Source: Micromonospora carbonacea
GTDB lineage: Bacteria; Actinomycetota; Actinomycetes; Mycobacteriales; Micromonosporaceae
Direction of reading: 5' to 3'
NCBI RefSeq assembly: GCF_014205165.1
Contig: NZ_JACHMZ010000001.1
Location: 5,066,501-5,130,500 of the forward strand
Length of the DNA stretch: 64,000 bases
Each line of letters begins with the position of its first letter. Within the stretch, counting starts at the first letter, position 1. The notes beneath the pieces were generated by a model. That model was given only the letters and a program-made list of their open reading frames with translations. It was not told the DNA's origin and made no database searches. The position numbers and the translations under genes are program-made. Of this stretch, positions 54,501 through 62,225 are shown piece after piece.

Positions 54501-55308
54501 ACCCGCCGTCGGCGACCCGGCTCACGACCGCCGTGGCCGCCTCGGTGGCGTCGCCGCCGCCGCGCCCGCCGGGGGCGGGCGGCCCGGTGCCGCTGCGCCC
54601 GGCGAGGGTGAGCCGCCCCGCGTCGTCGCGGAGGTAGATCAGGGCGAACGGCACGTCCGCCCGGTGCTGGTCGAGCACCCCGGCGGCGGCCCGGCCCAGG
54701 GCCGCGACGTCCTCCGCCTCGGCCAGCTCGGAGCCCAGCTCGGCCAGGGCGCGCAGCCGGCGCTCGCCGAGCACCCGCCCGGTGGTCTCGTTGACGAGGC
54801 AGAGGACGCCGTCGATGCCGCCGTCGGCGGCGCGGATCGGGTCGTACGAGATGTCGAAGTAGACGTCCTCCAGGAAGCCGTGCCGGTGCAGCACGAAGGG
54901 GTGGTTCTCGCCCCGGTAGGGCTCGCCGGTCTTGTGCACCGAGTCCAGCAGGGGCCCGAGGACGTCCCAGGTCTCCCGCCAGTGCTCGTGGGCGGGCTGG
55001 CCGACGGCGTGGGGGTGCTTGTCGCCGATGGTCGGCAGGTAGGCGTCGTTGTAGAAGGCGCGGTGCTCCGGGCCCCAGAACATGACGATCTGCGCCCGGG
55101 AGGAGAGCATCATGGCGACCGCGTGGCACAGCGCCGGTGGCCAGCCGGACGGGGCACCGAGCGGGCTGGCCGCCCAGTCGAAGCGGAGCAGGCGTTCCCC
55201 CATCTCGCCGCCGGCGGCACAGGCGGCCGTGAGCAGCGGCGGGAACGCCTCCTCGACGGTCCCGCCGGACGGATGCAGCCCGTCCTCGCCCCCCTGGGCC
55301 GAGCTCAT
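51598..55308 (-). CDS. Hybrid histidine kinase with receiver, SpoIIE phosphatase and RsbW-like kinase domains
   Basis: The protein has 1236 residues and no membrane segment. In order: a PAS-like domain (about 20-185), a GAF-like domain (about 190-340), a histidine kinase core with NVSHEFRTPLTLVLGPLEEL (H367 as phosphoacceptor) and ATPase motifs (NLVANAVKFT, VADTGVGI, GTGIGLALV), a receiver domain (DDNADLREH; D688 in TDVMMPRLDG), a second GAF-like domain (about 785-890), a PP2C/SpoIIE phosphatase (GGDWYDV with D919; RRDDVAVLAL), and a C-terminal RsbW/HATPase_2 kinase (SEAAANAIEH with N1161). The ATG follows GGGAGG. Phosphatase and anti-sigma kinase in one chain, headed by a phosphorelay, could set the state of the STAS protein next door. 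Confidence 0.9.
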   Translation of the reverse strand: MSSAQGGEDGLHPSGGTVEEAFPPLLTAACAAGGEMGERLLRFDWAASPLGAPSGWPPALCHAVAMMLSSRAQIVMFWGPEHRAFYNDAYLPTIGDKHPHAVGQPAHEHWRETWDVLGPLLDSVHKTGEPYRGENHPFVLHRHGFLEDVYFDISYDPIRAADGGIDGVLCLVNETTGRVLGERRLRALAELGSELAEAEDVAALGRAAAGVLDQHRADVPFALIYLRDDAGRLTLAGRSGTGPPAPGGRGGGDATEAATAVVSRVADGGSATTIDAADLLPHLDAGTAARALVLPVTATHEPVGALVVGVSARLPLTDEYRTFFDLIAAQLSRAVGRQRAYEQERARAAELAALDRAKTSFFANVSHEFRTPLTLVLGPLEELLADPTLPDPHLDRLTMMHRNALRLLKLVNTVLDFSRLESGRLAAHYQPTDLADYTARLASTFRSATERAGLRLVVDCPPLPAPVHVDRDMWEKVVLNLVANAVKFTFDGEVRVRVRAVDGAARLEVADTGVGIAPEELPHVFERFHRVPGVRSRTHEGTGIGLALVRELVEMHGGRAEARSVVDGGSTFVVTVPFGTAHLPADRVAADAPAEPAELGQARLFAAETALWTGTPGQPAAGGTGAATGSTGGERAAAGRILVADDNADLREHVSRLLGASWEVVAVPDGVEALRLAVETPFDLVLTDVMMPRLDGFGLVTALRADPRTRHVPIVLLSARAGSAEAVAGLAVGADDYLTKPFSGEELIARVRANVELGQLRGQIIRRLRALADAAVAVNTARTTAEVLQVAARHALGLAEAVRVVATATGARYEADGGGTAAVEPSAVLPLTGSAGETLGELRVWGHAEDAADPGHAALTQLARLVGVRLENAQLYEAEHRIATTLQHSLLPRSLPRLPGAVVASRYLPGSADAEVGGDWYDVIRLDDDELVLVIGDVVGKGVRAAASMGQLRNALRAYVLEGYDPGESLTRLNRLVGSAEQPSFATVVCLRFAPRTGRLRYASAGHPSPLLIRGDDVAFLHDRALGPPVGAIPGASYRTVDDALAPGARLLLYTDGLIEDRQLGLDAALEQLRADAAGGEHVADLVDAVVARVAGRPRRDDVAVLALEATEPHRFALRLPADPTRLSVLRRRLEDFLTAHRVGENDLFDLTVAVSEAAANAIEHPVSPAEPTIGVEVTIADGTVVATIRDSGQWRESTGAGFRGRGLALIRALGDLTVSRTAEGTQVTLSRRLRD

Positions 55309-55458
55309 GCATCCTCCCGCGCCGGCCGTTGCCCCCGGCGACCGCATGATCGCCGCCGCCGTGCCCCGCCATGTACCCAGACGGACCAGCAACGTAACGC
55401 ATCCCCGCCGTGATGCGCTGGTTACCCGCGTCTCATCCGCGCGGGACTCCGCCGGGGG

Positions 55459-56007
55459 TCAGAAGACCGACAGGCCGTCGATGCTCGCGGCGTTCTTCGT
55501 GGCCCGGTAGGTCACCAGGTCCTCGGCGGTGCGGCGGGAGTGCGCGCGGATCAACAGGTCCCGGTCGCCCTCGTACCGCATCAGGGGGACGGCGTACCCG
55601 CAGGAGTCGCTGACCCGCTCGACGTCGACGGTGATCACCGCGCGGGCGGAGTGCAGGTCCGGCGGGTCGGGGAAGTCGGCGAGCCGCTCGGCGAAGCCGG
55701 CGTCCTCCACCGTCACCGCCGTGCCCCGGCCGTGCAGCCGGACGATGTTCGGCGGCCCGACGAAGGCGCAGAACATGAGCGTGATGCGGCCGTTCTGCCG
55801 CAGGTGGGCGATCGTCTCCGCGCCGCTGCCGTGGAAGTCGATCCACGCCACCCGGTGCGGGCCGAGGATGACGAAGGTGCCGCGCATGCCCTTCGGCGAG
55901 ACGTTGACGTGCCCGTCGGCCCCGGAGGGCGCGGTGGCGACGAAGAAGACGGGCTGCTCCTCGATGAACTCGCGCAGCCGCCCGTCGATGGCCTCGTGAA
56001 CCTTCAT
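55459..56007 (-). CDS. Pyridoxamine 5'-phosphate oxidase-family protein
   Basis: This 182-residue protein has a split-barrel flavin-binding fold. Visible segments are FFVATAPSGADGHVNVSPKG and HRVAWIDFHGSGAETIAHLR, both typical of the family, and RITLMFCAFVGPPNIVRLHG. Family members bind FMN or F420 and reduce various substrates; the substrate here is not known. The ATG at 56007 follows AGGATGG. Its 3' end lies 150 bases from the giant kinase start, in the same direction. The SDR gene ends 93 bases upstream, so it could be the last gene of the amine-use operon, although nothing else supports that. Confidence 0.85.
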   Translation of the reverse strand: MKVHEAIDGRLREFIEEQPVFFVATAPSGADGHVNVSPKGMRGTFVILGPHRVAWIDFHGSGAETIAHLRQNGRITLMFCAFVGPPNIVRLHGRGTAVTVEDAGFAERLADFPDPPDLHSARAVITVDVERVSDSCGYAVPLMRYEGDRDLLIRAHSRRTAEDLVTYRATKNAASIDGLSVF

Positions 56008-56099
56008 GTCGCCATCCTGGCACCGCTTACCGAAAAGTGGGACAGCCCTTCCGCATGGCGGGAAGGCGGGGCCGGGGTGCGGGCCGGCCCCGCCGCGCC

Positions 56100-56867
56100 T
56101 CACAGCGGGGTGACGTACGCGCCGGTGATCCCGCCGTCGACCACGAACTGCGCGGCCGTCATGAACGACGAGTCGTCGCTGGCCAGGAACGCCACCGCCG
56201 CGGCGATCTCCTCCGGCTGGCCGAACCGGCCCATCGGCACGTGCACGAGGCGGCGGGCGGCCCGCTCCGGGTCGGCGGCGAACAGCTCCATCAGCAGCGG
56301 GGTGGCGATCGGCCCGGGGCACAGCGCGTTGACCCGGATGCCCTCCCGGGCGAACTGCACGCCCAGCTCCCGGGTCATCGCCAGCACCCCGCCCTTGCTC
56401 GCCGTGTACGCGATCTGCGAGGTGGCCGCCCCCATCAGCGCCACGAACGACGCCGTGTTGATGATCGAGCCCTTGCCCTGCCGGCGCATGTGCGGGATCG
56501 CGTACTTGCAGCACAGGTAGACGCTCGTCGTGTTGACCCGCAGCACCCGCTCCCAGGCGTCGAGCCCCGTCTCCAGGATCGAGTCGTCGTCGGGCGGGGA
56601 GATGCCGGCGTTGTTGAACGCCACGTCCACCCGCCCGTGCCGCTGCGCCACGCCGTCGAACAGGTCCCGCACGGCCGCCTCGTCGGCCACGTCGCAGGCG
56701 ACGAACTCGCCGCCCACCTCCTGCGCGGCCCGCTCGCCCGCCGCCGCGTCGACGTCGACGCAGACCACCCGCGCCCCCTCGGCGGCGAACCGCCGCGCGG
56801 TGGCCAGCCCGATCCCGCTGCCCGCCCCGGTCACCACCGCGACCCGGTCCTCAAGCCGTCCCTGCAT
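56100..56867 (-). CDS. Short-chain dehydrogenase/reductase
   Basis: This 255-residue classical SDR has TGAGSGIG as the nucleotide loop and NNAG at strand four. The catalytic serine is in INTASF, and the active-site YxxxK reads YTASK. An aspartate after the second strand (VCVDVDAAAGERA) favours NAD over NADP. It follows the aldehyde dehydrogenase gene with one base between stop and ATG, so they are coupled. In this context it probably oxidises a hydroxyl intermediate, but the substrate is unknown. Confidence 0.9.
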   Translation of the reverse strand: MQGRLEDRVAVVTGAGSGIGLATARRFAAEGARVVCVDVDAAAGERAAQEVGGEFVACDVADEAAVRDLFDGVAQRHGRVDVAFNNAGISPPDDDSILETGLDAWERVLRVNTTSVYLCCKYAIPHMRRQGKGSIINTASFVALMGAATSQIAYTASKGGVLAMTRELGVQFAREGIRVNALCPGPIATPLLMELFAADPERAARRLVHVPMGRFGQPEEIAAAVAFLASDDSSFMTAAQFVVDGGITGAYVTPL

Positions 56868-56868
56868 C

Positions 56869-58233
56869 TCACTCCTCCGTGCTGATGAACACGTTCTTGA
56901 CGTCGGTGAAGGCGTGCAGCGCGTCCGGGCCCAGCTCGCGGCCCAGCCCGGAGCGCTTCATCCCGCCGAACGGGGTCCAGTACCGCACCGAGGAGTGCGA
57001 GTTGACGCTGAGGTTGCCCGCCTCGACCGCCCGCGCCATCCGCAACGCCCGGCCCACGTCCCGGGTCCAGACCGAGCCGGACAGGCCGTACTCGGTGTCG
57101 TTGGCCAGCCGGACCGCGTCCGCCTCGTCGTCGAAGGGGAGCACCGACACGACCGGGCCGAAGATCTCCTCCCGCCAGTGCCGGTCGGCCGGGGAGTCGG
57201 CGAGCAGCACCGTCGGGGCGTGCCAGAAGCCGGGGCCGTCGGGGCGGGAGCCGGTGAACGCCACCCGCGCCCCGTCGACGTACCCGGCGACCCGGTCCCG
57301 CTGGGCGGCGGAGATCAGCGGGCCCATCTCGGCCGTCTCCCGCGCCGGGTCCTCCACCCGCAGCGCCCGCACGGCCGGCTCCAGCAGCTCCAGGAACCGG
57401 TCGTACGCCGGGCGCTGCACCAGGATCCGCGACCGGGCGCAGCAGTCCTGGCCGGCGTTGTCGAAGACGGCGTACGGCGCGGTGGCCGCCGCCCGCTCCA
57501 GGTCGGCGTCGGCGAAGACGACGTTCGCGCTCTTGCCGCCCAGCTCCAGGGTCACCCGCTTCACCTGCGCGGCGCAGCCGGCCATGATCCGGGTGCCGAC
57601 CTCGGTGGACCCGGTGAAGCACACCTTGCGGACGGCCGGATGGGTGACGAACCGCTCGCCGACCACGTCGCCGCGGCCCGGCAGCACGGTGAACACGTCC
57701 TCGGGCAGGCCGGCGTCGCGGCCCAGCTCGGCCAGGCGCAGCGCGGTCAGCGGGGTCAGCTCGGCCGGCTTGAGCACCACCGTGTTGCCGGCGGCGAGCG
57801 CCGGGGCGAACCCCCAGGCGGCGATGGGCATCGGGAAGTTCCACGGCACGATCACCCCGACCACGCCCAGCGGCTCGTGGAAGGTGACGTCCAGCCCGCC
57901 GGGCACGGGGATCTGCCGCCCGGTCAGCCGCTCCGGCGCGCCCGCGTAGTAGTCGAGCACGTCGCGGACGTTGCCGGCCTCCCAGCGGGCGTTGCCGATG
58001 GTGTGCCCCGAGTTGCGCACCTCCAGCAGCGCCAGCTCCTCCAGGTGCGCGTCGACCAGGGCGGCGAACCGCCGCAGCAGGCGCGCCCGCTCCCCCGGCG
58101 CGACGTCGCGCCACCGCGGAAACGCGGCGGCGGCCCGCCCAATGGCGGCATCGACCTCGCCCTCCCCCGCAGCGACGACCTCCCCCACCACCGTTCCGCT
58201 GGCGGGATTGACCACCCGCGTCACGTCCCCCAC
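56869..58233 (-). CDS. NAD(P)-dependent aldehyde dehydrogenase
   Basis: This protein of about 454 residues belongs to the betaine-aldehyde/gamma-aminobutyraldehyde dehydrogenase group. Motifs are VPWNFPMPIAAWG (cofactor site), LELGGKSANVVF (catalytic glutamate) and NAGQDCCARSR, with C264 as the probable nucleophile. GPVVSVLPFDDE and FGGMKRSGLGREL close the domain. I chose the GTG at 58233 after GGGAGGGG; a GTG at 58224 is possible. It sits downstream of the glutamine-synthetase-like gene, separated by a long inverted repeat. Together they suggest oxidation of a gamma-glutamylated aminoaldehyde. Confidence 0.92.
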   Translation of the reverse strand: MGDVTRVVNPASGTVVGEVVAAGEGEVDAAIGRAAAAFPRWRDVAPGERARLLRRFAALVDAHLEELALLEVRNSGHTIGNARWEAGNVRDVLDYYAGAPERLTGRQIPVPGGLDVTFHEPLGVVGVIVPWNFPMPIAAWGFAPALAAGNTVVLKPAELTPLTALRLAELGRDAGLPEDVFTVLPGRGDVVGERFVTHPAVRKVCFTGSTEVGTRIMAGCAAQVKRVTLELGGKSANVVFADADLERAAATAPYAVFDNAGQDCCARSRILVQRPAYDRFLELLEPAVRALRVEDPARETAEMGPLISAAQRDRVAGYVDGARVAFTGSRPDGPGFWHAPTVLLADSPADRHWREEIFGPVVSVLPFDDEADAVRLANDTEYGLSGSVWTRDVGRALRMARAVEAGNLSVNSHSSVRYWTPFGGMKRSGLGRELGPDALHAFTDVKNVFISTEE

Positions 58234-58252
58234 CCTGCCCCTCCCTCTCCAG

Positions 58253-58333
58253 CTCCCGCGATCTTGCAGTTTCGGCCCCCACAAATGCCGCCAAGCTCCC
58301 ATAGCAGGGGCCCCAACTGCAAGATCGCGGGAG
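58253..58333. repeat. Long inverted repeat between the GS-like and aldehyde dehydrogenase genes
   Basis: Perfect 19-base arms (58253-58271 and 58315-58333) read CTCCCGCGATCTTGCAGTT and its complement. They enclose 43 bases that contain a second, smaller GGCCCC/GGGGCC pair. It could fold into a large cruciform or RNA hairpin. As I remember them, similar GCGATCTTGCA sequences recur in Micromonospora intergenic regions, so this may be one copy of a dispersed REP-like family. Confidence 0.85.
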
Positions 58334-58378
58334 AGAAAAGGGGTGGGTGGGACGGGCGGGGGCGGATGGGGGGTGGGT

Positions 58379-59743
58379 TCAGAGGCGCTCGAAGCCGCGT
58401 TGGAGTTCCCAGTCCGTCACCGCGGCGTCGAAGGCGCGCAGCTCGATGCGTGCCATGTTGGCGTAGTGGGCGTGCACCTCGTCGCCGAAGACCGCGCGGG
58501 CGATCGTCGACGACTCCCACAGGCCGAGGGCGTCGCGCAGGGTGCCGGGGACCCGCTCGGCGGCCGGATCGTCGTACGCGTTGCCGGTGCACTCCTCGCC
58601 CAGCTCCAGCTCCCGCTCGATGCCGTGCACCGCCCCCGCCACCAGGGCGGCGATCGCCAGGTACGGGTTGACGTCCGCCCCCGGCACCCGGTTCTCCACC
58701 CGCATGCCCTGGCCATGGCCGACCAGCCGCAGCGCGCAGGTGCGGTTGTCGGTGCCCCAGCGCAGCGCCGTCGGGGCGAACGAGCCCGGCTGGTAACGCT
58801 TGTAGGAGTTGACGTTCGGGGCGAACAGCAGGCCGAACTCCCGCATCGTGTCGAGCAGCCCGGCCAGCACCCGCTGCCCGGTGACGCTCAGGTGCGCCGG
58901 CCCGTCGCCGAGCATCGCCGAGCGCCCGTCGGCATCGCGCAGCGAGAAGTGGATGTGGCAGGAGTTGCCCTCCCGCGCGTTCGGCTTGGCCATGAAGGTG
59001 ATCGACATGCCCTCCTGGGCGGCGATCTCCTTCGCCCCGTTCTTGTAGATCACGTGGTGGTCGGCGCAGGCCACCGCCTCGTCGTAGCGGAAGGCGATCT
59101 CGTGCTGGCCGAGGTTGCACTCGCCCTTCGCGCTCTCCGGGGTCAGGCCCGCGCCGGCCATCTCGGTGCGGATGCGCCGCAGCAGCGGCTCCACCCGGGA
59201 CGTGCCGAGCAGCGAATAGTCCACGTTGTATTGGTTTGCCGGGGTCAGCTCGCGGTAGCCGCGCCGCCACGCGTCCTCGTACGAGTCGCGGTAGAGGACG
59301 AACTCCAGCTCCGTGCCCGCGTACGCGGTCAGGCCGTGCGCGGCGAGCCGGTCGAGCTGGCGGCGCAGGATCTGCCGGGGCGAGGCGGCCACCGGGCCGG
59401 ACCCGTCCAACCACGCCAGGTCGGCCAGGAGCATCGCCGTCCCCGGTTGCCATGGCACCCGGCGCAGCGTCTCCAGGTCGGGCACCATGGCGAAGTCGCC
59501 GTACCCGCGCTCCCAGCTCGACATCGCGTAGCCGTCGACGGTGTTCATGTCGACGTCGACGGCGAGCAGGTAGTTGCACCCCTCGCTGCCGTTCTCCACG
59601 ACCTGGTCGAGGAAGAACGGCGCGTGGAACCGCTTGCCCTGCAACCGGCCCTGCATGTCGACCAGGGCCAGCACCACGGTGTCGAGCTTGCCGGCGGCGA
59701 CCGCCGCCCGTAACTCTTCGAGGGACAGCGGTGCTCTGCTCAT
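58379..59743 (-). CDS. Glutamine-synthetase-like gamma-glutamylamine ligase
   Basis: The protein has 454 residues. It has the GS fold but belongs to the GlnA3/GlnA4/PuuA-like group that attaches glutamate to polyamines or ethanolamine rather than ammonia. Visible motifs are YAGTELEFVLYRDSYE (metal-site glutamates), KGECNLGQHEIAFRYDEAV, the ATP-binding segment GNSCHIHFSL, and ENRVPGADVNPYLAIAALVA. True GlnA residues for ammonia binding and the adenylylation loop are not evident. The ATG follows GGAGG. With an aldehyde dehydrogenase, an SDR and an APC permease alongside, a pathway for using an amine as a carbon or nitrogen source is likely. The amine is unknown. Confidence 0.9.
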   Translation of the reverse strand: MSRAPLSLEELRAAVAAGKLDTVVLALVDMQGRLQGKRFHAPFFLDQVVENGSEGCNYLLAVDVDMNTVDGYAMSSWERGYGDFAMVPDLETLRRVPWQPGTAMLLADLAWLDGSGPVAASPRQILRRQLDRLAAHGLTAYAGTELEFVLYRDSYEDAWRRGYRELTPANQYNVDYSLLGTSRVEPLLRRIRTEMAGAGLTPESAKGECNLGQHEIAFRYDEAVACADHHVIYKNGAKEIAAQEGMSITFMAKPNAREGNSCHIHFSLRDADGRSAMLGDGPAHLSVTGQRVLAGLLDTMREFGLLFAPNVNSYKRYQPGSFAPTALRWGTDNRTCALRLVGHGQGMRVENRVPGADVNPYLAIAALVAGAVHGIERELELGEECTGNAYDDPAAERVPGTLRDALGLWESSTIARAVFGDEVHAHYANMARIELRAFDAAVTDWELQRGFERL

Positions 59744-59766
59744 GCGCGGGCCTCCATCACCAAGGT

Positions 59767-61359
59767 CTACTGCCTGACCGGATCACCGTCAATGCCCGCC
59801 CCGGGCGCGTCGGCAAACCCCTCGACCGTGCGGCGGGGGCCGGTGAACCACGTGCGCGCCGAGGCGTACCACCAGACGGCCACCACCAGCAGCACCCCGC
59901 CCACGGCGAGCGGCGCGTAGTTGACCGCCGACCAGCTGAAGTCGGCGTGACCGGGCACCCCGGCGGGCACGATCGGCAGCACGAAGTACACCGAGATGAT
60001 CACGATCTCGACCACCGCGACCCAGCCGAGCAGCCTGTAGCGGCGGCCCAGCGTCCACGGGCCGGGGGTGAACCGGTCGCCCATCCGCAGCCGCAGCACG
60101 ATCGGAATGACGAAGGAGAGGTAGAGCCCGATCACCGCGACCGAGACCACCGCGTAGAAGGCGACCGGGATGCCGGACGGGCTCTCGTAGAGCGCCGGCA
60201 GGGTGAGCACCAGCCCGGCCACGGTCGCGCCGACGATCGCGTTGACCGGGGTGCCGTTGCGGTCCACCTTCGACCAGAGCCGCCAGCCCGGCACCGCCCG
60301 GTCCCGGCTGAACGCGTACGCCATCCGCGACATCGACGTCACGCAGCTCATGCCGCAGAAGAACTGCCCGATGGTGGAGACGATGATGACGGTCTTGAAG
60401 AAGAACGGGGTGAGCGCCGTTTCGAAGATCGCCCCGGAGAACCCGCCGGCCGCGTTGATCGCGTCCACGTCGGTGGCGGCGAACAGGAACGCGAGCAGCA
60501 GGATCCAGCCGCCCACCGCCGAATAGAAGATCGACCGCCACAGCCCCTGCGCGGCGGCCTTCGACGCGCCCCGGGTCTCCTCCGACACGTGCGCGCAGGC
60601 GTCGAAGCCGGTGATCGTGTACTGGGTGAGCAGGAAGCCCAGCGGCAGCACGTAGAACCAGAAGGTCAACCCGCCGGTGCCGCCGTCGCCGAAGCCGGAG
60701 TTGTTGAACCGCTCGGTGAAGACGAACTGGAAGCTCTGGTGCCGGTCCGGGACGAACACCAGGATGGCGACGACCGCCGCCGCGCCGGCCACGTGCCACC
60801 ACACCGAGACGTTCTGGAGTACGTCGATGATCCGGTGCCCGAAGATGTTGATCAGCCCGTGCAGCGCCAGAATGATCACGAACAGCACGAACGCCTGCCG
60901 CAGCGTCCCCGCCCAGCCGTCGAACAGCGCCGACAGGGTGAGATTGAGGAACGTGGCGCAGCCGTAGTCGACCGACGCGGTGACCGCCACCAGGCCGATC
61001 AGATTGAGCCAGCCCGTGAACCAGCCGTGCACCGGCCGGCCCATCTTCGCCGCCCACCAGTAGATGCCGCCCGCCGTCGGATACGCCGACACCAGCTCGG
61101 CCAGGCAGAATCCGATGACCAGGATGAACAGCGAGATCAGCGGCCAGCCCCAGGAGATGGCGACCGGCCCGCCGTTGTTCCACGCCTGGCCGAACGTGGT
61201 GAAGCAGCCGGCCAGGATCGAGATGATCGAGAACGAGATCGCGAAGTTGGAGAAGCCGCTCCACTTGCGGCGCAACTCCTGCTGGTAACCGAGTTCGGCG
61301 AGCCGGCGGGCGTCGTCGTCCATCGGCTGATCGGCGGTCGGTGCGGGCGTCGTGGCCAC
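59767..61359 (-). CDS. APC-family amino acid/amine permease
   Basis: This integral membrane importer of about 530 residues has twelve predicted helices. The N-terminus carries the family start RLAELGYQQELRRKWSGFSN, as in GabP/ethanolamine-type permeases. GGIYWWAAKMGRPVHGWFTG and TGFDACAHVSEETRGA are typical of helices 3 and 8. I chose the GTG at 61359, with AGGAGG in ideal position; a longer frame exists upstream. It precedes the GS-like gene by 23 bases, so the two are almost certainly one operon. Its substrate is probably the amine that the ligase then gamma-glutamylates. Confidence 0.92.
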   Translation of the reverse strand: MATTPAPTADQPMDDDARRLAELGYQQELRRKWSGFSNFAISFSIISILAGCFTTFGQAWNNGGPVAISWGWPLISLFILVIGFCLAELVSAYPTAGGIYWWAAKMGRPVHGWFTGWLNLIGLVAVTASVDYGCATFLNLTLSALFDGWAGTLRQAFVLFVIILALHGLINIFGHRIIDVLQNVSVWWHVAGAAAVVAILVFVPDRHQSFQFVFTERFNNSGFGDGGTGGLTFWFYVLPLGFLLTQYTITGFDACAHVSEETRGASKAAAQGLWRSIFYSAVGGWILLLAFLFAATDVDAINAAGGFSGAIFETALTPFFFKTVIIVSTIGQFFCGMSCVTSMSRMAYAFSRDRAVPGWRLWSKVDRNGTPVNAIVGATVAGLVLTLPALYESPSGIPVAFYAVVSVAVIGLYLSFVIPIVLRLRMGDRFTPGPWTLGRRYRLLGWVAVVEIVIISVYFVLPIVPAGVPGHADFSWSAVNYAPLAVGGVLLVVAVWWYASARTWFTGPRRTVEGFADAPGAGIDGDPVRQ

Positions 61360-61426
61360 TGCACACCTCCTGGCGAGGATTGCCGGAAACGCGTGCGCCC
61401 GAGTCTCGTCCCGCCGATCACGATGG

Positions 61427-61720
61427 TCAATACGCCACGGCCTGTCGCCCCGGACGCGCCGCCGACGGACGCGGGGCATCGGCCAACCGGCGCAGCCCCG
61501 CCGGCTGCACGAAGATCGAGCGGCGGGCCACGGCGTCGCCCCACGCGTCGACCTCGTAGCCGTCCAGCCACAGCCACCCGTGGTAGGTGTGCCAGTCCTC
61601 GTGGACCCGGATCACCCGGAAGAGGATCGGCCGGACGAACTGCACGCTGGCGGCCCGCGTGACGTGCAGCAGGTCCCCGCACCTCAGCTCCGCGTACTTC
61701 GACGGGTGTTGGCCCGTCAC
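61427..61720 (-). CDS. Small protein, paralog of the adjacent 88-residue protein
   Basis: This 97-residue protein begins VTGQHPSKYA. The core LRCGDLLHVTRAASVQFVR, FRVIRVHEDWHTYHGWLWL and DGYEVDAWG looks like an all-beta, SH3- or OB-like fold. Pairwise reading against the upstream neighbour shows the same order: GD-hydrophobic at the start, a central R(V/L)xV strand, then WxxL(D/E)G. The GTG overlaps the upstream stop (GTGA). Related genes may accompany XRE/DUF397 loci in actinomycetes, but I know of no described function. An RNA- or DNA-binding role is a guess. Confidence 0.65.
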   Translation of the reverse strand: MTGQHPSKYAELRCGDLLHVTRAASVQFVRPILFRVIRVHEDWHTYHGWLWLDGYEVDAWGDAVARRSIFVQPAGLRRLADAPRPSAARPGRQAVAY

Positions 61721-61983
61721 CGCCCCCGCACCTCCGGCACCGGGCGGACCGGCGGGGCGTCGCGGATCGCCTGCACCCGGACCATGACGACGCGCTCCCG
61801 GCCCGGCGTGCCGTCGGGGCGCAGCTCCAGCCCCTCCAGCCGCACCCATTGCGACGCCAGGAAGTTCGCGTACCGGGGGACGTAGGTGACCTTCAGCCGC
61901 AGCACCACCTGACCGATGCAGTAGTCACACGGCTGAAGCGTCAACACGTCACCCACGACGACCAGCGGGTTCACTGTGGACAC
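61717..61983 (-). CDS. Small protein, paralog of the adjacent 97-residue protein
   Basis: The protein has 88 residues from the GTG at 61983; a GTG at 61974 is equally possible. Visible segments are VVVGDVLTLQPCDYCIGQVV, LKVTYVPRYANFLASQWVRL and EGLELRPDGTPGRERVVMV. The GDVL start and the WVRLEGLEL block align with GDLL and WLWLDGYEV of the downstream neighbour, so the pair arose by tandem duplication. Two cysteines (PCDYC) in a CxxC arrangement could bind zinc and are absent from the paralog. It is divergent from the XRE regulator across 242 bases. Confidence 0.65.
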   Translation of the reverse strand: MSTVNPLVVVGDVLTLQPCDYCIGQVVLRLKVTYVPRYANFLASQWVRLEGLELRPDGTPGRERVVMVRVQAIRDAPPVRPVPEVRGR

Positions 61984-62072
61984 CCCGGGTGCCGCCCACC
62001 GCGATTCCTGCGCATGTGCCCCTCCCTGACTCGAAGACCGGGCGGGCAAGACCCTGCACACCGGCCCGCCGG

Positions 62073-62102
62073 GTGACAGTCTGCTGATCGCAGAACTACG
62101 CT
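62073..62102 (+). promoter_or_regulatory. Promoter of the XRE gene with palindromic operator
   Basis: GTGACA (62073-62078) and TACGCT (62097-62102), 18 bases apart, form a plausible -35/-10 pair. Between them TCTGC (62080-62084) and GCAGA (62090-62094) make an inverted repeat around TGATC, a common placement for a repressor site. The untranslated leader would be about 118 bases. Confidence 0.45.
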
Positions 62103-62225
62103 GAGAAGCCATCGCGCCTGGTCCCGGAGCACCTCTGGAGTCACCGCGCCGCGCTCGGCAGCCCTCGACGACGCCCGGCAGGACCGGACGACGCCTGGCG
62201 ATCACGACGAAAACCTGGAGAAGGC

